NCBI GenBank assembly: GCA_019136325.1
Contig: JAGVUJ010000330.1
Location: 1 to 8,481 of the forward strand
Origin: Deltaproteobacteria bacterium
Lineage (GTDB): Bacteria; Desulfobacterota; Syntrophia; Syntrophales; Smithellaceae
Direction: 5' to 3'
Length of the DNA: 8,481 nucleotides
In this document: piece by piece, positions 1 through 5,941 of the stretch
Layout: each line of letters starts with the position of its first letter
Numbering within the stretch: the first letter of the stretch is position 1
Position numbers and translations under genes: made by a program
Notes under the pieces: generated by a model
Database searches by the model: none
The model's input: only the letters and a program-made list of their open reading frames with translations
Told to the model about the DNA's origin: nothing

Positions 1-68
1 TTCCTGACTTTTTCGCCCAGAGCGTCGCGGATGCCTTTTTTGAAGCCGACTTCAATTCTGCTGACCAT
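1..68 (-). CDS. PurS-like N-terminus of a phosphoribosylformylglycinamidine synthase (partial)
   Basis: This is the start of a minus-strand gene that runs off the left edge. ATG is the complement of 66-68, and an AAAGG ribosome-binding site (complement of 75-79) lies 6 nt upstream. The 22 visible codons begin MVSRIEVGFKKGIRDALGEK. The pattern of a beta strand, then K-x-G-[IV]-x-D-x-x-G-x-x-[IV], is that of the PurS subunit or of the PurS domain fused to the front of PurL in some anaerobes. That enzyme converts FGAR to FGAM with glutamine and ATP in purine synthesis. Only 22 residues are visible, so the family call rests on one motif, and I cannot tell stand-alone PurS from a PurS-PurL fusion. 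The gene diverges from rmuC and probably has its own promoter in the intergenic region. Confidence 0.5.
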   Translation of the reverse strand, partial: MVSRIEVGFKKGIRDALGEKVR

Positions 69-94
69 GTCCAACCTTTAAAACGAGCTTTATT

Positions 95-192
95 GTGAGA
101 CTCAAATTTCAAAAACGAAGTGTGTTGAAATTTGCAAGTCGTAGTGAGTCCCAAATTTCATAAGCACAGCGCACTGAAATTTGTTGGACGAA
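95..192. repeat. Two tandem 49-bp units, each an AAATTTCA-type inverted repeat
   Basis: Units 95-143 and 144-192 align without gaps at about 34 of 49 positions. Each contains an inverted repeat: CAAATTTCAA at 103-112 with TTGAAATTTG at 125-134, and CAAATTTCA at 152-160 with TGAAATTTG at 175-183. The arms are the best-conserved part, while the 12-14 nt loops and the edges have diverged. This is the look of a dispersed extragenic palindrome duplicated in tandem, or of a double operator. No T-run follows either stem, so they are not simple terminators. If the leftward gene has a promoter further right, both hairpins would lie in its leader RNA. Confidence 0.75.
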
Positions 193-214
193 CTATCCAA
201 TCCCGCACAGCGGA

Positions 215-277
215 GGGTATATACCCCGCAGCTTGCTGCGGAATCAGGGTCCAGGGCTTGCCCCTGGGTTCATACCC
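215..277. repeat. GC-rich nested hairpin cluster, probably a dispersed extragenic repeat
   Basis: An outer stem GGGTAT (215-220) with ATACCC (272-277) encloses two hairpins: CCGCAG (226-231) with CTGCGG (236-241) around CTTG, and CCAGGG (251-256) with CCCTGG (262-267) around CTTGC. The left outer arm can instead close on itself as the perfect palindrome GGGTATATACCC (215-226). The two inner loops share the core GCTTGC/GGCTTGCC, which suggests related elements. CCCCGCAGCTTGCTGCGG-type palindromes are, from memory, common scattered repeats in deltaproteobacterial genomes. There is no T-run, so termination is unlikely. Confidence 0.65.
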
Positions 278-304
278 GTGATTGTGTGCCGAACGGGACG
301 ATGC

Positions 305-333
305 TTTATACCCAAAAGCGTCGAATTATGCAA
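305..333 (-). promoter_or_regulatory. Weak candidate promoter for the PurS-like gene
   Basis: On the minus strand TTGCAT (complement of 328-333) and TATAAA (complement of 305-310) are separated by exactly 17 bp. The -10 matches the sigma-70 consensus at 5 of 6 positions and the -35 at only 3 of 6. If used, the leader would be roughly 230 nt and would include all the hairpins at 103-267. This is a sequence-pattern call only. Confidence 0.25.
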
Positions 334-412
334 CGGACAAATAGATTTAAATGATAAAATTTGCGAAAATCCGTAGCGGTTGCTTTTTATTCATCAAATC
401 CGGTCATTTCGC

Positions 413-444
413 TTGACATAGGACTTTTTTAATCGTTATATACT
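413..444 (+). promoter_or_regulatory. Candidate sigma-70 promoter of rmuC
   Basis: A perfect TTGACA -35 element lies at 413-418, followed by TATATACT at 437-444. Read as TATATA the spacer is 18 bp, and read as TATACT it is 20 bp. Transcription would begin around 450, giving an rmuC leader of about 50 nt. Because only 51 bp without a hairpin separate rmuC from the kinase gene, this promoter probably serves both. Confidence 0.6.
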
Positions 445-500
445 GCCGTCGTTCCCGGAGTTTTCTTTCCTAAAAAACTACTGATTGATAGCGGAGAAAA

Positions 501-1781
501 ATGGAATTCATCCTGATTATCGTAATGATTGTCCTTGCCCTGGCCGGTTTTGCGCTCTTAGTCTGGCGAACCGGGCAACGCAGCGCCGGTTTTTCGCTGC
601 TGGCGGGTCGGATCGACAGTCTGCGTGATTTTCAGGAAAGAACCGACCGCTCGGTGCGCGATGAAATCGCCCGTTCGCGGGCCGAATCGCACACTCAGGC
701 GCAGCAGGAACGGGCGGAGATCACCCGGTCTTTTAAATTGTTTGAAGATTCCATGCAAAATCGCCTGTCGGAACTGACTTCCGTGACGGAAAATAAAATA
801 GAAGCCGTCCGGCAGATTATTGATAACAAGCTCCGGGAGATTCAGGAAGATAACTCCCGCCAGCTCGAAAAGATGCGTGAAACGGTCGATGAAAAACTGC
901 AAAACACGCTGGAGAAACGTTTGGGCGAATCCTTTAAACAGGTCTCCGAACGATTGGAAATGGTCCATCAGGGACTCGGACATATGCGTGAACTGGCGGC
1001 CGATGTCGGCAATTTGCAGAAAGTTTTGACCAATGTCAAGGCCCGCGGCACCTGGGGCGAGGTGCAGCTGGGTGCGCTGCTGGAGGAGATTCTGTCTCCC
1101 GAACAGTATTTGAAAAATGTCCGGATCAATGAAAACGGCGGCGATTTTGTGGAATTTGCCATTAAGCTTCCCGGGCAGAGTGACGCGCCCGACGATTGCG
1201 TGCTGATTCCGGTCGATGCGAAATTTCCGGTGGAGGATTACCAGCGTCTCTTGGACGCTCAGGAACGTTCCGACGCTGCAACGGCGGATGAAGCCGTCCG
1301 TCAGCTTGAAGCGGGCATTAAAAAAGCCGCCCGGGACATTTTCCAAAAATACATTGCGCCGCCGAAAACCACCGATTTCGGTATTATGTTTTTGCCTTCG
1401 GAGGGGCTGTACGCCGAAGTGATCCGCCGTACGGCGCTGGTCGCTTTTTTACAGCGCGAACATCATGTCGTTGTAACCGGTCCCACGACCTTTGCCGCGC
1501 TTTTAAACAGTTTGCAGATGGGCTTCCGCACGCTGGCCATCCAGAAACGTTCCGGTGAAGTCTGGAAGGTTTTGGGCGAAGTCAAAACGGCTTTCGGGAA
1601 ATTCGGCGACACGCTGGACAGTGTCCGAAAAAAACTGGAGCAGGCCGCCAATTCGGTTGATGACGCGCAGAAAAAGACGCGAACGCTTTCCAATAAATTA
1701 AAAGCGGTGGAGGCCATGCCGGATACTTTGCCGCCGGATGAAAACTTCCGCCAGGGTGTGAAATCAGGACCGGATGAGTGA
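501..1781 (+). CDS. rmuC: DNA recombination protein RmuC
   Basis: RmuC-family protein of 426 aa, slightly shorter than E. coli RmuC. The family is linked to limiting rearrangements at inverted repeats and has a nuclease-like core, but its biochemical activity is not well settled. An N-terminal membrane segment (about residues 3-22) anchors it. Residues about 35-180 form a long charged coiled coil. The conserved domain then shows RGTWGEVQL (182-190), PVDAKFP (237-243), PSEGLYAEV (299-307), GPTT (327-330) and GFRTLAIQKRS (341-351), followed by a C-terminal helix rich in Lys and Glu (375-405). These motifs are complete, so the gene looks intact. The ATG follows GGAG (493-496) at 4 nt, and a hydrophobic stretch begins at once, which supports this start. 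It stands 51 bp ahead of the kinase gene with no terminator between. Confidence 0.95.
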   Translation: MEFILIIVMIVLALAGFALLVWRTGQRSAGFSLLAGRIDSLRDFQERTDRSVRDEIARSRAESHTQAQQERAEITRSFKLFEDSMQNRLSELTSVTENKIEAVRQIIDNKLREIQEDNSRQLEKMRETVDEKLQNTLEKRLGESFKQVSERLEMVHQGLGHMRELAADVGNLQKVLTNVKARGTWGEVQLGALLEEILSPEQYLKNVRINENGGDFVEFAIKLPGQSDAPDDCVLIPVDAKFPVEDYQRLLDAQERSDAATADEAVRQLEAGIKKAARDIFQKYIAPPKTTDFGIMFLPSEGLYAEVIRRTALVAFLQREHHVVVTGPTTFAALLNSLQMGFRTLAIQKRSGEVWKVLGEVKTAFGKFGDTLDSVRKKLEQAANSVDDAQKKTRTLSNKLKAVEAMPDTLPPDENFRQGVKSGPDE

Positions 1782-1832
1782 AAATTAAACCGTTGCAAAC
1801 CATTTTTTCTGAGTGAGGGGGGAAAAAGGAAG

Positions 1833-3248
1833 ATGAGTGAAGTGATGATTGAGCGCCGCCATGACGATCGCCGGCATGATGACCGTCGCCATGACGATCG
1901 GCGGCGCGGAGAGCGTAGAAAATATGAACGGCGTGAAGATGTGCGCAAAATGAATCAGGAAATTATCCGCGAACAAATGGAAAAGTACCAGGTTTTGCTC
2001 ACGGATATCAAGGACGCCTATTTCGAGGTTGATGTCCTCGGTAATTTTACCGTGGTCAACAGCGCGATGTGCAATGCTCTCGGGTATGGGCCGGAGGAAC
2101 TGATCGGATCCAAATATCGTAAAGTGGTGGATAAGGAAGGAGCGAAAAAACTGCAGCAGGCCGTGGAGAAACTTCACAAAAATGATGAGCCGGTCAATCT
2201 GCTGGATATGGAGGCGGCCAAGAAAGACGGGACAAAAGTTATTTTCGAAGCCATGGTTTCGGTCATCAAGGAGACGGACGGCGTGGTTGTCGGCTTCAGG
2301 GGAGTCGGCCGCGATGTTACCCGCCGGCGGCAGATGGAAGCCGAACTGAAAAAGAATCAGGACGATCTGATTAAAAAAAATAAGGAAATTGATGAAAGCA
2401 GAAAAGATATCCAAATGGCTTTGGCCAAGCTCGAAAAAGCTCACGAGGAATTGAAAGCTTCGCAGTTAAAGATTCTTCAGCAGGAAAAAATGGCCTCGAT
2501 CGGGCAACTGGCTGCCGGTGTAGCTCACGAACTGAACAATCCCATGTCGTTTATATCCAGCAATCTGGGCACTCTGGAGAAATATATCAACCGCCTGGTG
2601 GATTTTATCCTTGTGCAATCCGAGGCGTTGAAATCCGTTCAGGACAACACCGCCCTCAGGAAGATTGATAAAAAACGGTTGGAGGTGAAACTCGATTACA
2701 TACTCGAAGATGCCAAAATTCTGCTGAAGGAATCTCTCGACGGTTCGGACCGGGTTAAAAAAATCGTTCACGAACTGAACTCCTTTTCCCGAATGGATGA
2801 AGAAGAATATAAGAAAGCAGACATGAATGAATGTATCGAAAGCGCCATTACCATTGTCTGGAATGAGTTGAAATATAAATCAAAACTCGAAAAGAATTAC
2901 GGCAGCCTCCCTCCGACCATGTGTTATCCCCGGCAGATGAATCAGGTTTTTGTCAATCTTCTGATTAACGCCGTCAACGCGATCGTGGATAAGGGAGTCA
3001 TCGCGATTAAAACCTTGTATCAGGACGGTTTTATCTGGATTGAGATTTCCGATACGGGCATCGGAATTCCGGGTAAAAATCTTGCCAGGATCTTTGAGCC
3101 GTTTTTTACGACAAAAGAAGCGGGCAAAGGAACCGGCCTGGGATTGAGTATAACTTATGAAATTATTCAGCGACATAAAGGAGAAATCACCGTTGCCAGT
3201 GAAGCAGGGAAAGGCACAACCTTTACGATTAAAATCCCGGTGGTCTAA
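1833..3248 (+). CDS. Cytoplasmic PAS-domain sensor histidine kinase with an Arg-Arg pentad N-terminus
   Basis: Sensor kinase of 471 aa with no membrane segment or signal peptide, so it should act in the cytoplasm. In order it has six RRxxx pentads (residues 8-37), a PAS domain (about 45-165, ending in the typical GRDVTRRR), a coiled coil (about 165-215), an H-box with HELNNP and phospho-acceptor His232, a longer than usual helical hairpin (about 245-320), and a HATPase domain. The HATPase domain shows an N-box ([11 protein letters not shown], 370-380), G1 DTGIGIP (407-413), F-box FEPFFTT (421-427) and G2 GTGLGLS (433-439). All catalytic boxes are intact. There is no receiver domain and no response-regulator gene nearby, so it is an orphan kinase and its signal is unknown. 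PAS domains often bind heme, flavin or small ligands, but no cofactor residue is obvious. GAGGGGGG (1815-1822) is a plausible ribosome-binding site 10 nt before the ATG. GGAAG abuts the ATG and is too close to serve. Confidence 0.93.
   Translation: MSEVMIERRHDDRRHDDRRHDDRRRGERRKYERREDVRKMNQEIIREQMEKYQVLLTDIKDAYFEVDVLGNFTVVNSAMCNALGYGPEELIGSKYRKVVDKEGAKKLQQAVEKLHKNDEPVNLLDMEAAKKDGTKVIFEAMVSVIKETDGVVVGFRGVGRDVTRRRQMEAELKKNQDDLIKKNKEIDESRKDIQMALAKLEKAHEELKASQLKILQQEKMASIGQLAAGVAHELNNPMSFISSNLGTLEKYINRLVDFILVQSEALKSVQDNTALRKIDKKRLEVKLDYILEDAKILLKESLDGSDRVKKIVHELNSFSRMDEEEYKKADMNECIESAITIVWNELKYKSKLEKNYGSLPPTMCYPRQMNQVFVNLLINAVNAIVDKGVIAIKTLYQDGFIWIEISDTGIGIPGKNLARIFEPFFTTKEAGKGTGLGLSITYEIIQRHKGEITVASEAGKGTTFTIKIPVV
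1854..1943 (+). repeat. In-frame 15-bp repeat encoding six Arg-Arg pentads
   Basis: Within the kinase gene, six consecutive five-residue units begin with Arg-Arg: RRHDD three times, then [10 protein letters not shown] and RREDV (residues 8-37). The three identical protein units (DNA 1854-1868, 1869-1883, 1884-1898) differ at four sites of the 15-bp unit (positions 3, 6, 12 and 15). All four are third codon positions and synonymous. The later three units keep only the Arg pair and a mostly acidic tail. Confidence 0.85.
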
Positions 3249-3284
3249 TTTCCGGAATCCCCGCTTGCTGAAAAAAAGTTTCCG

Positions 3285-3342
3285 GCAGATTTGGATGATT
3301 TTCTGTTTGACACAAACTTTTATCTGTGATTTACAAATCTGC
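3285..3342. repeat. 9-bp inverted repeat flanking a candidate promoter
   Basis: GCAGATTTG (3285-3293) and CAAATCTGC (3334-3342) are perfect inverted copies 40 bp apart. Between them sits a second short dyad, GTTTG (3305-3309) and CAAAC (3313-3317), which overlaps the TTGACA hexamer. The arrangement resembles paired operator half-sites around a promoter. It lies in the gap between the kinase gene and the binding-protein gene. I cannot name a regulator, and chance is possible for the shorter dyad. Confidence 0.4.
3307..3337 (+). promoter_or_regulatory. Candidate promoter for the binding-protein gene
   Basis: A perfect TTGACA lies at 3307-3312. The best -10 nearby is TACAAA at 3332-3337, matching 4 of 6 with a long 19-bp spacer, so the call is weak. 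It would give a leader of about 120 nt. No hairpin with a T-run lies after the kinase stop codon at 3248, so read-through from the kinase transcript is also possible. Confidence 0.35.
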
Positions 3343-3454
3343 AAAAATATTAAGATGTTGGCAAAAACGGCGCAATAAAATCAGCCGCGTTGAATCTCAT
3401 CCAACCCCGGAGTGATTTTCTGTCCGCCTGATTCAAAAGGGAATAAATTTAAGT

Positions 3455-3460
3455 GGAGGT
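3455..3460 (+). promoter_or_regulatory. Ribosome-binding site that fixes the binding-protein start
   Basis: GGAGGT lies 4 nt before the ATG at 3465. The in-frame GTG at 3453 overlaps this Shine-Dalgarno sequence and has none of its own. The ATG is therefore the real start and the protein is 380 aa, beginning MLRNIF, with a proper signal peptide. Confidence 0.85.
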
Positions 3461-3464
3461 GTTT

Positions 3465-4607
3465 ATGTTAAGAAATATTTTCAGAATGATCATTGTATTG
3501 ACATTTAGTTTTTTGATGGCCGGGACAATTTTTGCGGCTCCTCCCGTAAAAATCGGCGCGCTGTTTTCCGTAACCGGCCCCGCTTCTCCTCTGGGTGAAC
3601 CGGAACGCAACACAGCCGTCATGATGGTTGATGAAATAAACAAAGCCGGTGGAATCAAAGGCAGCAAACTGGAACTGATCGTTTACGATACCCAGGGGGA
3701 TGCCACCAAGGCGGTGCAGGCGGTCAACAAACTGATCAAGGACGATAAGGTTGTGGCGATTATCGGACCCAGCACAACAGGCGACAGCATGGCCATCATT
3801 CCGGTTGTCGAGAAATCTAAAATTCCTCTTGTTTCCTGCGCGGCCGGCATTAAAATAACCGATCCGGTCAAGAAATGGGTTTTTAAAACGGCGCAGAACG
3901 ATGTTCTGGCGGTGATGAGAATTTATAAAAATCTGCAAAAGCAGAAGATCTCCAGGGTGGCGATCCTGACGGTTTCCGACGGATTCGGTTCTTCCGGCCG
4001 GGAGCAGCTTAAACTGCAGGCTAAAGAATTCGATATCAGCATTATTTCCGATGAAACCTACGGTCCGAAAGATACGGATATGACCGTTCAACTGGCGAAA
4101 ATCCGCAACAGCGCGGCCCAGGCCATTATCTGCTGGGGGACGAATCCCGGTCCGGCCCTTGTTGCCCGAAATGCCAGACAACTGGGAATCAAACTCCCGC
4201 TGTATATGAGCCACGGCGTTTCTTCCAAGAAATTTATCGATCTGGCCGGTGAAGCGGCGGAAGGAATCATGCTTCCTTCCGGCAAAGTGATCGTTGCCGA
4301 TCAACTGCCGGATTCCGACCCGCAGAAAAAAACGCTGCTGAATTACGTAAACAAGTACCGGGCAAACTACAAGGTGGAAGGAGATCATTTCGGCGGACAC
4401 GCATATGACGCGATCATGCTGATCAAAAACGCGATGGAAAAAGGAGGGTTCTCCCCCGCGGCGATCCGTGACCAGCTGGAGAGGACGAAAAAATTTGCCG
4501 GTATCGGCGGAACGTTCAGTTTTTCTGCGCAGGATCATGCCGGTCTGACCAGCGACGCTTTTGTTTTGGTGAAGGTTGAAAAAGGCGACTGGAAATTAAT
4601 CAACTGA
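3465..4607 (+). CDS. livK: Periplasmic substrate-binding protein of a Liv-type ABC transporter
   Basis: Type I periplasmic binding protein of 380 aa (LivJ/LivK, Peripla_BP_6 type). The N-terminus is a Sec signal peptide: basic MLRNIFR, a hydrophobic core to about residue 20, then TIFA with cleavage likely after Ala24. The mature part shows family landmarks: KIGALFSVTGP (29-39), the GGIKG turn (62-66), YDTQGDATKAVQAVNKLI (74-91) and IGPSTTGDS (100-108). The C-terminal lobe carries GHAYDA and the IGGTFSFSAQDHAG segment. There is no lipobox Cys, so it should be soluble in the periplasm. The ligand cannot be read from sequence: branched-chain amino acids, amides, or aromatic and other carboxylates all use this fold. 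The symbol is by family and position. A strong terminator follows, then livH 392 bp downstream. Confidence 0.9.
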   Translation: MLRNIFRMIIVLTFSFLMAGTIFAAPPVKIGALFSVTGPASPLGEPERNTAVMMVDEINKAGGIKGSKLELIVYDTQGDATKAVQAVNKLIKDDKVVAIIGPSTTGDSMAIIPVVEKSKIPLVSCAAGIKITDPVKKWVFKTAQNDVLAVMRIYKNLQKQKISRVAILTVSDGFGSSGREQLKLQAKEFDISIISDETYGPKDTDMTVQLAKIRNSAAQAIICWGTNPGPALVARNARQLGIKLPLYMSHGVSSKKFIDLAGEAAEGIMLPSGKVIVADQLPDSDPQKKTLLNYVNKYRANYKVEGDHFGGHAYDAIMLIKNAMEKGGFSPAAIRDQLERTKKFAGIGGTFSFSAQDHAGLTSDAFVLVKVEKGDWKLIN

Positions 4608-4640
4608 TCAACTCATCCATGATCCGGAAACTCATTTTCG

Positions 4641-4670
4641 GCGGCGCAGGGTCAACCCTGCGCCGCTTTT
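4641..4670 (+). terminator. Intrinsic terminator after the binding-protein gene
   Basis: A perfect 11-bp GC-rich stem, GCGGCGCAGGG (4641-4651) with CCCTGCGCCGC (4656-4666), has a TCAA loop and ends in TTTT (4667-4670). It begins 33 nt after the livK stop. The opposite strand has no T-run, so it acts rightward only. Full or partial termination here would uncouple the binding-protein level from that of livHMGF. Confidence 0.9.
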
Positions 4671-4999
4671 ATGTTATTCAAAATCGCAAGATAAATTTAT
4701 ACCATTTCCAAATCAAAAGTGATATTGAAGCGACAGTCGGTCCTACCCGCCGTTGACGCGGTGAACGGGTGTGCATGGGCTGTCGTGAGGTTCAAAATTC
4801 AGGAGCAAACACCTCGCAGAATGCGATGGGGTCGCTATCGATACACTGAATGTTGCAAATCACATGATTCCCTTCCGGTTAAACGGAAGGAACACTGTCC
4901 CGTTTCCGTGGGACTAAGCATAAAATATGACGAGTCAATGCGCTGAGCAAACCGACGTCGAAGCCTTCCAACGGTTTTGCGTCAGCATGAGCATGGGAA
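4671..4999 (+). other. 329-bp gene-free stretch ahead of livH, rich in inverted repeats
   Basis: No open frame here has a ribosome-binding site or a recognisable product. A 10-bp long-range stem with one bulge pairs 4731-4741 with 4951-4960, and GAAG (4727-4730) can add to CTTC (4965-4968). Inside are a 7-pair stem with one U-G pair (4785-4791 with 4811-4817), a small stem GCGA/TCGC (4823-4826 with 4832-4835), and the two hairpins listed separately. No promoter stands out: TAAAAT at 4921-4926 is a fair -10 but lacks a -35. It could be a structured leader RNA for livHMGF, a small RNA, or the remains of a mobile or dispersed repeat. The sequence alone does not decide. Confidence 0.5.
4871..4914 (+). 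other. Adjacent hairpins with a mutually exclusive alternative pairing
   Basis: CCTTCCG (4871-4877) pairs with CGGAAGG (4884-4890), and GTCCC (4897-4901) pairs with GGGAC (4910-4914), extendable by one G-U pair. ACGGAA (4883-4888) can instead pair with TTCCGT (4904-4909), which would break both hairpins. Such either-or pairing is typical of leader RNAs that switch. No T-run follows either hairpin, so a terminator is not evident. Confidence 0.4.
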
Positions 5000-5884
5000 A
5001 TGGAAAGTTTTCAGCAATTATTTCAATATATCCTGACAGGCCTGTCCAACGGCGCCATCTACGCTCTGATTGGTTTCGGTTTTGCCGTGATTTACAACTC
5101 TACCGGCATTATCAATTTTGCCCAGGGCGAGTTTGTGATGCTCGGCGGGATGTTGACTATTTTCTTGCTGACCGTTTTGCATATGTCTCTTGTGCCGGCA
5201 ATTTTGCTGGCGATTGTTGTTTCAACGGTTGTCGGAGTCTTATTTGAACGTTTCGCCATCAGGCCGTTGAAAGACGCACAACCGCTCAGCCTGATTATTA
5301 TTACCATCGGCGCCAGCATTTTTATCCGTGGCGTGGCGATGCTGATCTGGGGAAAAGACACCCACGCGCTGCCCGCCTTTTCCAGCAGCGACCCTCTGTA
5401 TATCGCCGGCGCCACCATTCTGCCACAGCATCTCTGGATTCTGGGTGTTACGGTTTTAATCATTATTGCCAGCAGAGTATTTTTTAATCACAGCATTGTC
5501 GGCAAAGCCATGCGCGCCTGCTCCTACAATCCGCTCGCGGCGGGGCTGGTCGGTATCAATGTGAAGAGCATGGTTCTGCTTTCCTTTGCCTTGAGTGCGG
5601 CCATCGGTTCCATGGCGGGAATCATCATTGCCCCGCTGACGATGACGTCCTATGACGTCGGCGTCATGCTCGGTCTGAAAGGATTTTGCGCGGTCATCAT
5701 CGGTGGAATGAGCAGCGGCATGGGAACGGTCATGGGCGGTCTTCTTCTGGGTCTGCTGGAGTCTCTGGGCGCGGGTTACATTTCCGCCAGCTATAAAGAT
5801 GCCATCGCGTTTATCATCTTATTGTTGATTCTTTTTATTCGCCCCGAGGGATTATTCCGGAAGAAAGAAACAGAACGATTCTAG
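5000..5884 (+). CDS. livH: Branched-chain amino acid-type ABC permease LivH
   Basis: Integral membrane permease of 294 aa, the usual LivH length, almost wholly hydrophobic with about eight membrane segments. LivH hallmarks are GLSNGAIYALIGFGF near the start (14-28), the INFAQGEFVMLGG motif (38-50) and the cytoplasmic coupling loop GKAMRACSYNPLAAGLVGIN (168-187). That loop contacts an ATPase subunit. A Gly-rich segment GGMSSGMGTVMGG (235-247) and a basic C-terminal tail follow. It pairs with LivM to form the channel. The start is fixed: an in-frame TGA at 4988-4990 leaves ATG 5000 as the only candidate. The ribosome-binding site is poor, since GGGA (4995-4998) is only 1 nt away, so translation may be weak or depend on upstream structure. 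It leads the livHMGF cluster. Confidence 0.94.
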   Translation: MESFQQLFQYILTGLSNGAIYALIGFGFAVIYNSTGIINFAQGEFVMLGGMLTIFLLTVLHMSLVPAILLAIVVSTVVGVLFERFAIRPLKDAQPLSLIIITIGASIFIRGVAMLIWGKDTHALPAFSSSDPLYIAGATILPQHLWILGVTVLIIIASRVFFNHSIVGKAMRACSYNPLAAGLVGINVKSMVLLSFALSAAIGSMAGIIIAPLTMTSYDVGVMLGLKGFCAVIIGGMSSGMGTVMGGLLLGLLESLGAGYISASYKDAIAFIILLLILFIRPEGLFRKKETERF

Positions 5885-5926
5885 CGCAAAGGCGTTCGGA
5901 ATCAGAACGGAAATTTATTATTGCGC
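5884..5926 (+). other. Two-tier stem-loop at the livH-livM junction
   Basis: GCGCAA (5884-5889), starting at the last base of the livH stop codon, pairs with TTGCGC (5921-5926). Inside it CGTTC (5893-5897) pairs with GAACG (5905-5909). No T-run follows, so it is not an intrinsic terminator. It may stabilise the mRNA or be chance, and it ends 15 nt before the livM start. Confidence 0.4.
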
Positions 5927-5941
5927 AAGTTGAAGTAAATT

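Larger units (their letters stand above)
69..500. other. Divergent intergenic region between the PurS-like gene and rmuC
   Basis: These 432 bases contain no credible gene. From left to right they hold the ribosome-binding site of the leftward gene, two tandem palindromic units (95-192), a small hairpin (184-188 with 196-200), a GC-rich cluster of nested hairpins (215-277), a weak candidate leftward promoter (305-333) and a strong candidate rightward promoter for rmuC (413-444). The stretch 334-412 is AT-rich and I see nothing specific in it. The density of palindromes is much higher than in the other gaps of the window except the one before livH. Confidence 0.8.

Noticed and set aside
95..192. 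Possible two-repeat CRISPR remnant
   Set aside because: The units abut with no unique spacer, are only about 69 percent alike, and no cas gene is present.
558..1346. Minus-strand open frame of 262 codons opposite rmuC
   Set aside because: It is antisense to a fully supported RmuC domain, and its translation resembles no family.
1785..2444. Minus-strand open frame of 219 codons opposite the kinase N-terminus
   Set aside because: It is a shadow of the PAS and pentad region. Its hydrophobic, His-rich sequence is the complement of Lys/Glu/Asp codons.
3249..3300. Terminator after the kinase gene
   Set aside because: The only pairing (3252-3256 TCCGG-type with 3281-3285) is short and has no T-run after it. 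The A-run at 3271-3277 is not a rightward terminator tail.
3453..3464. GTG start four codons upstream of the livK ATG
   Set aside because: The GTG overlaps the GGAGGT ribosome-binding site that serves the ATG at 3465.
3468..4538. Minus-strand open frame of 356 codons opposite the binding-protein gene
   Set aside because: It is a shadow of livK with no ribosome-binding site logic or domain. The plus-strand gene has a signal peptide and family motifs.
4785..4817. GGTTCAAAATTC segment resembling a tRNA T-loop
   Set aside because: The T-loop spacing is one base too long, and no acceptor, D or anticodon arm can be built around it.
4719..4946. 75-codon open frame with a GTG start in the gap before livH
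   Set aside because: It has no Shine-Dalgarno sequence and no recognisable product, and it is threaded through the hairpin-forming sequence.
4927..5247. 106-codon open frame overlapping the start of livH
   Set aside because: Most of it is the wrong frame of livH. It has no ribosome-binding site and a Cys/Arg-rich nonsense composition.
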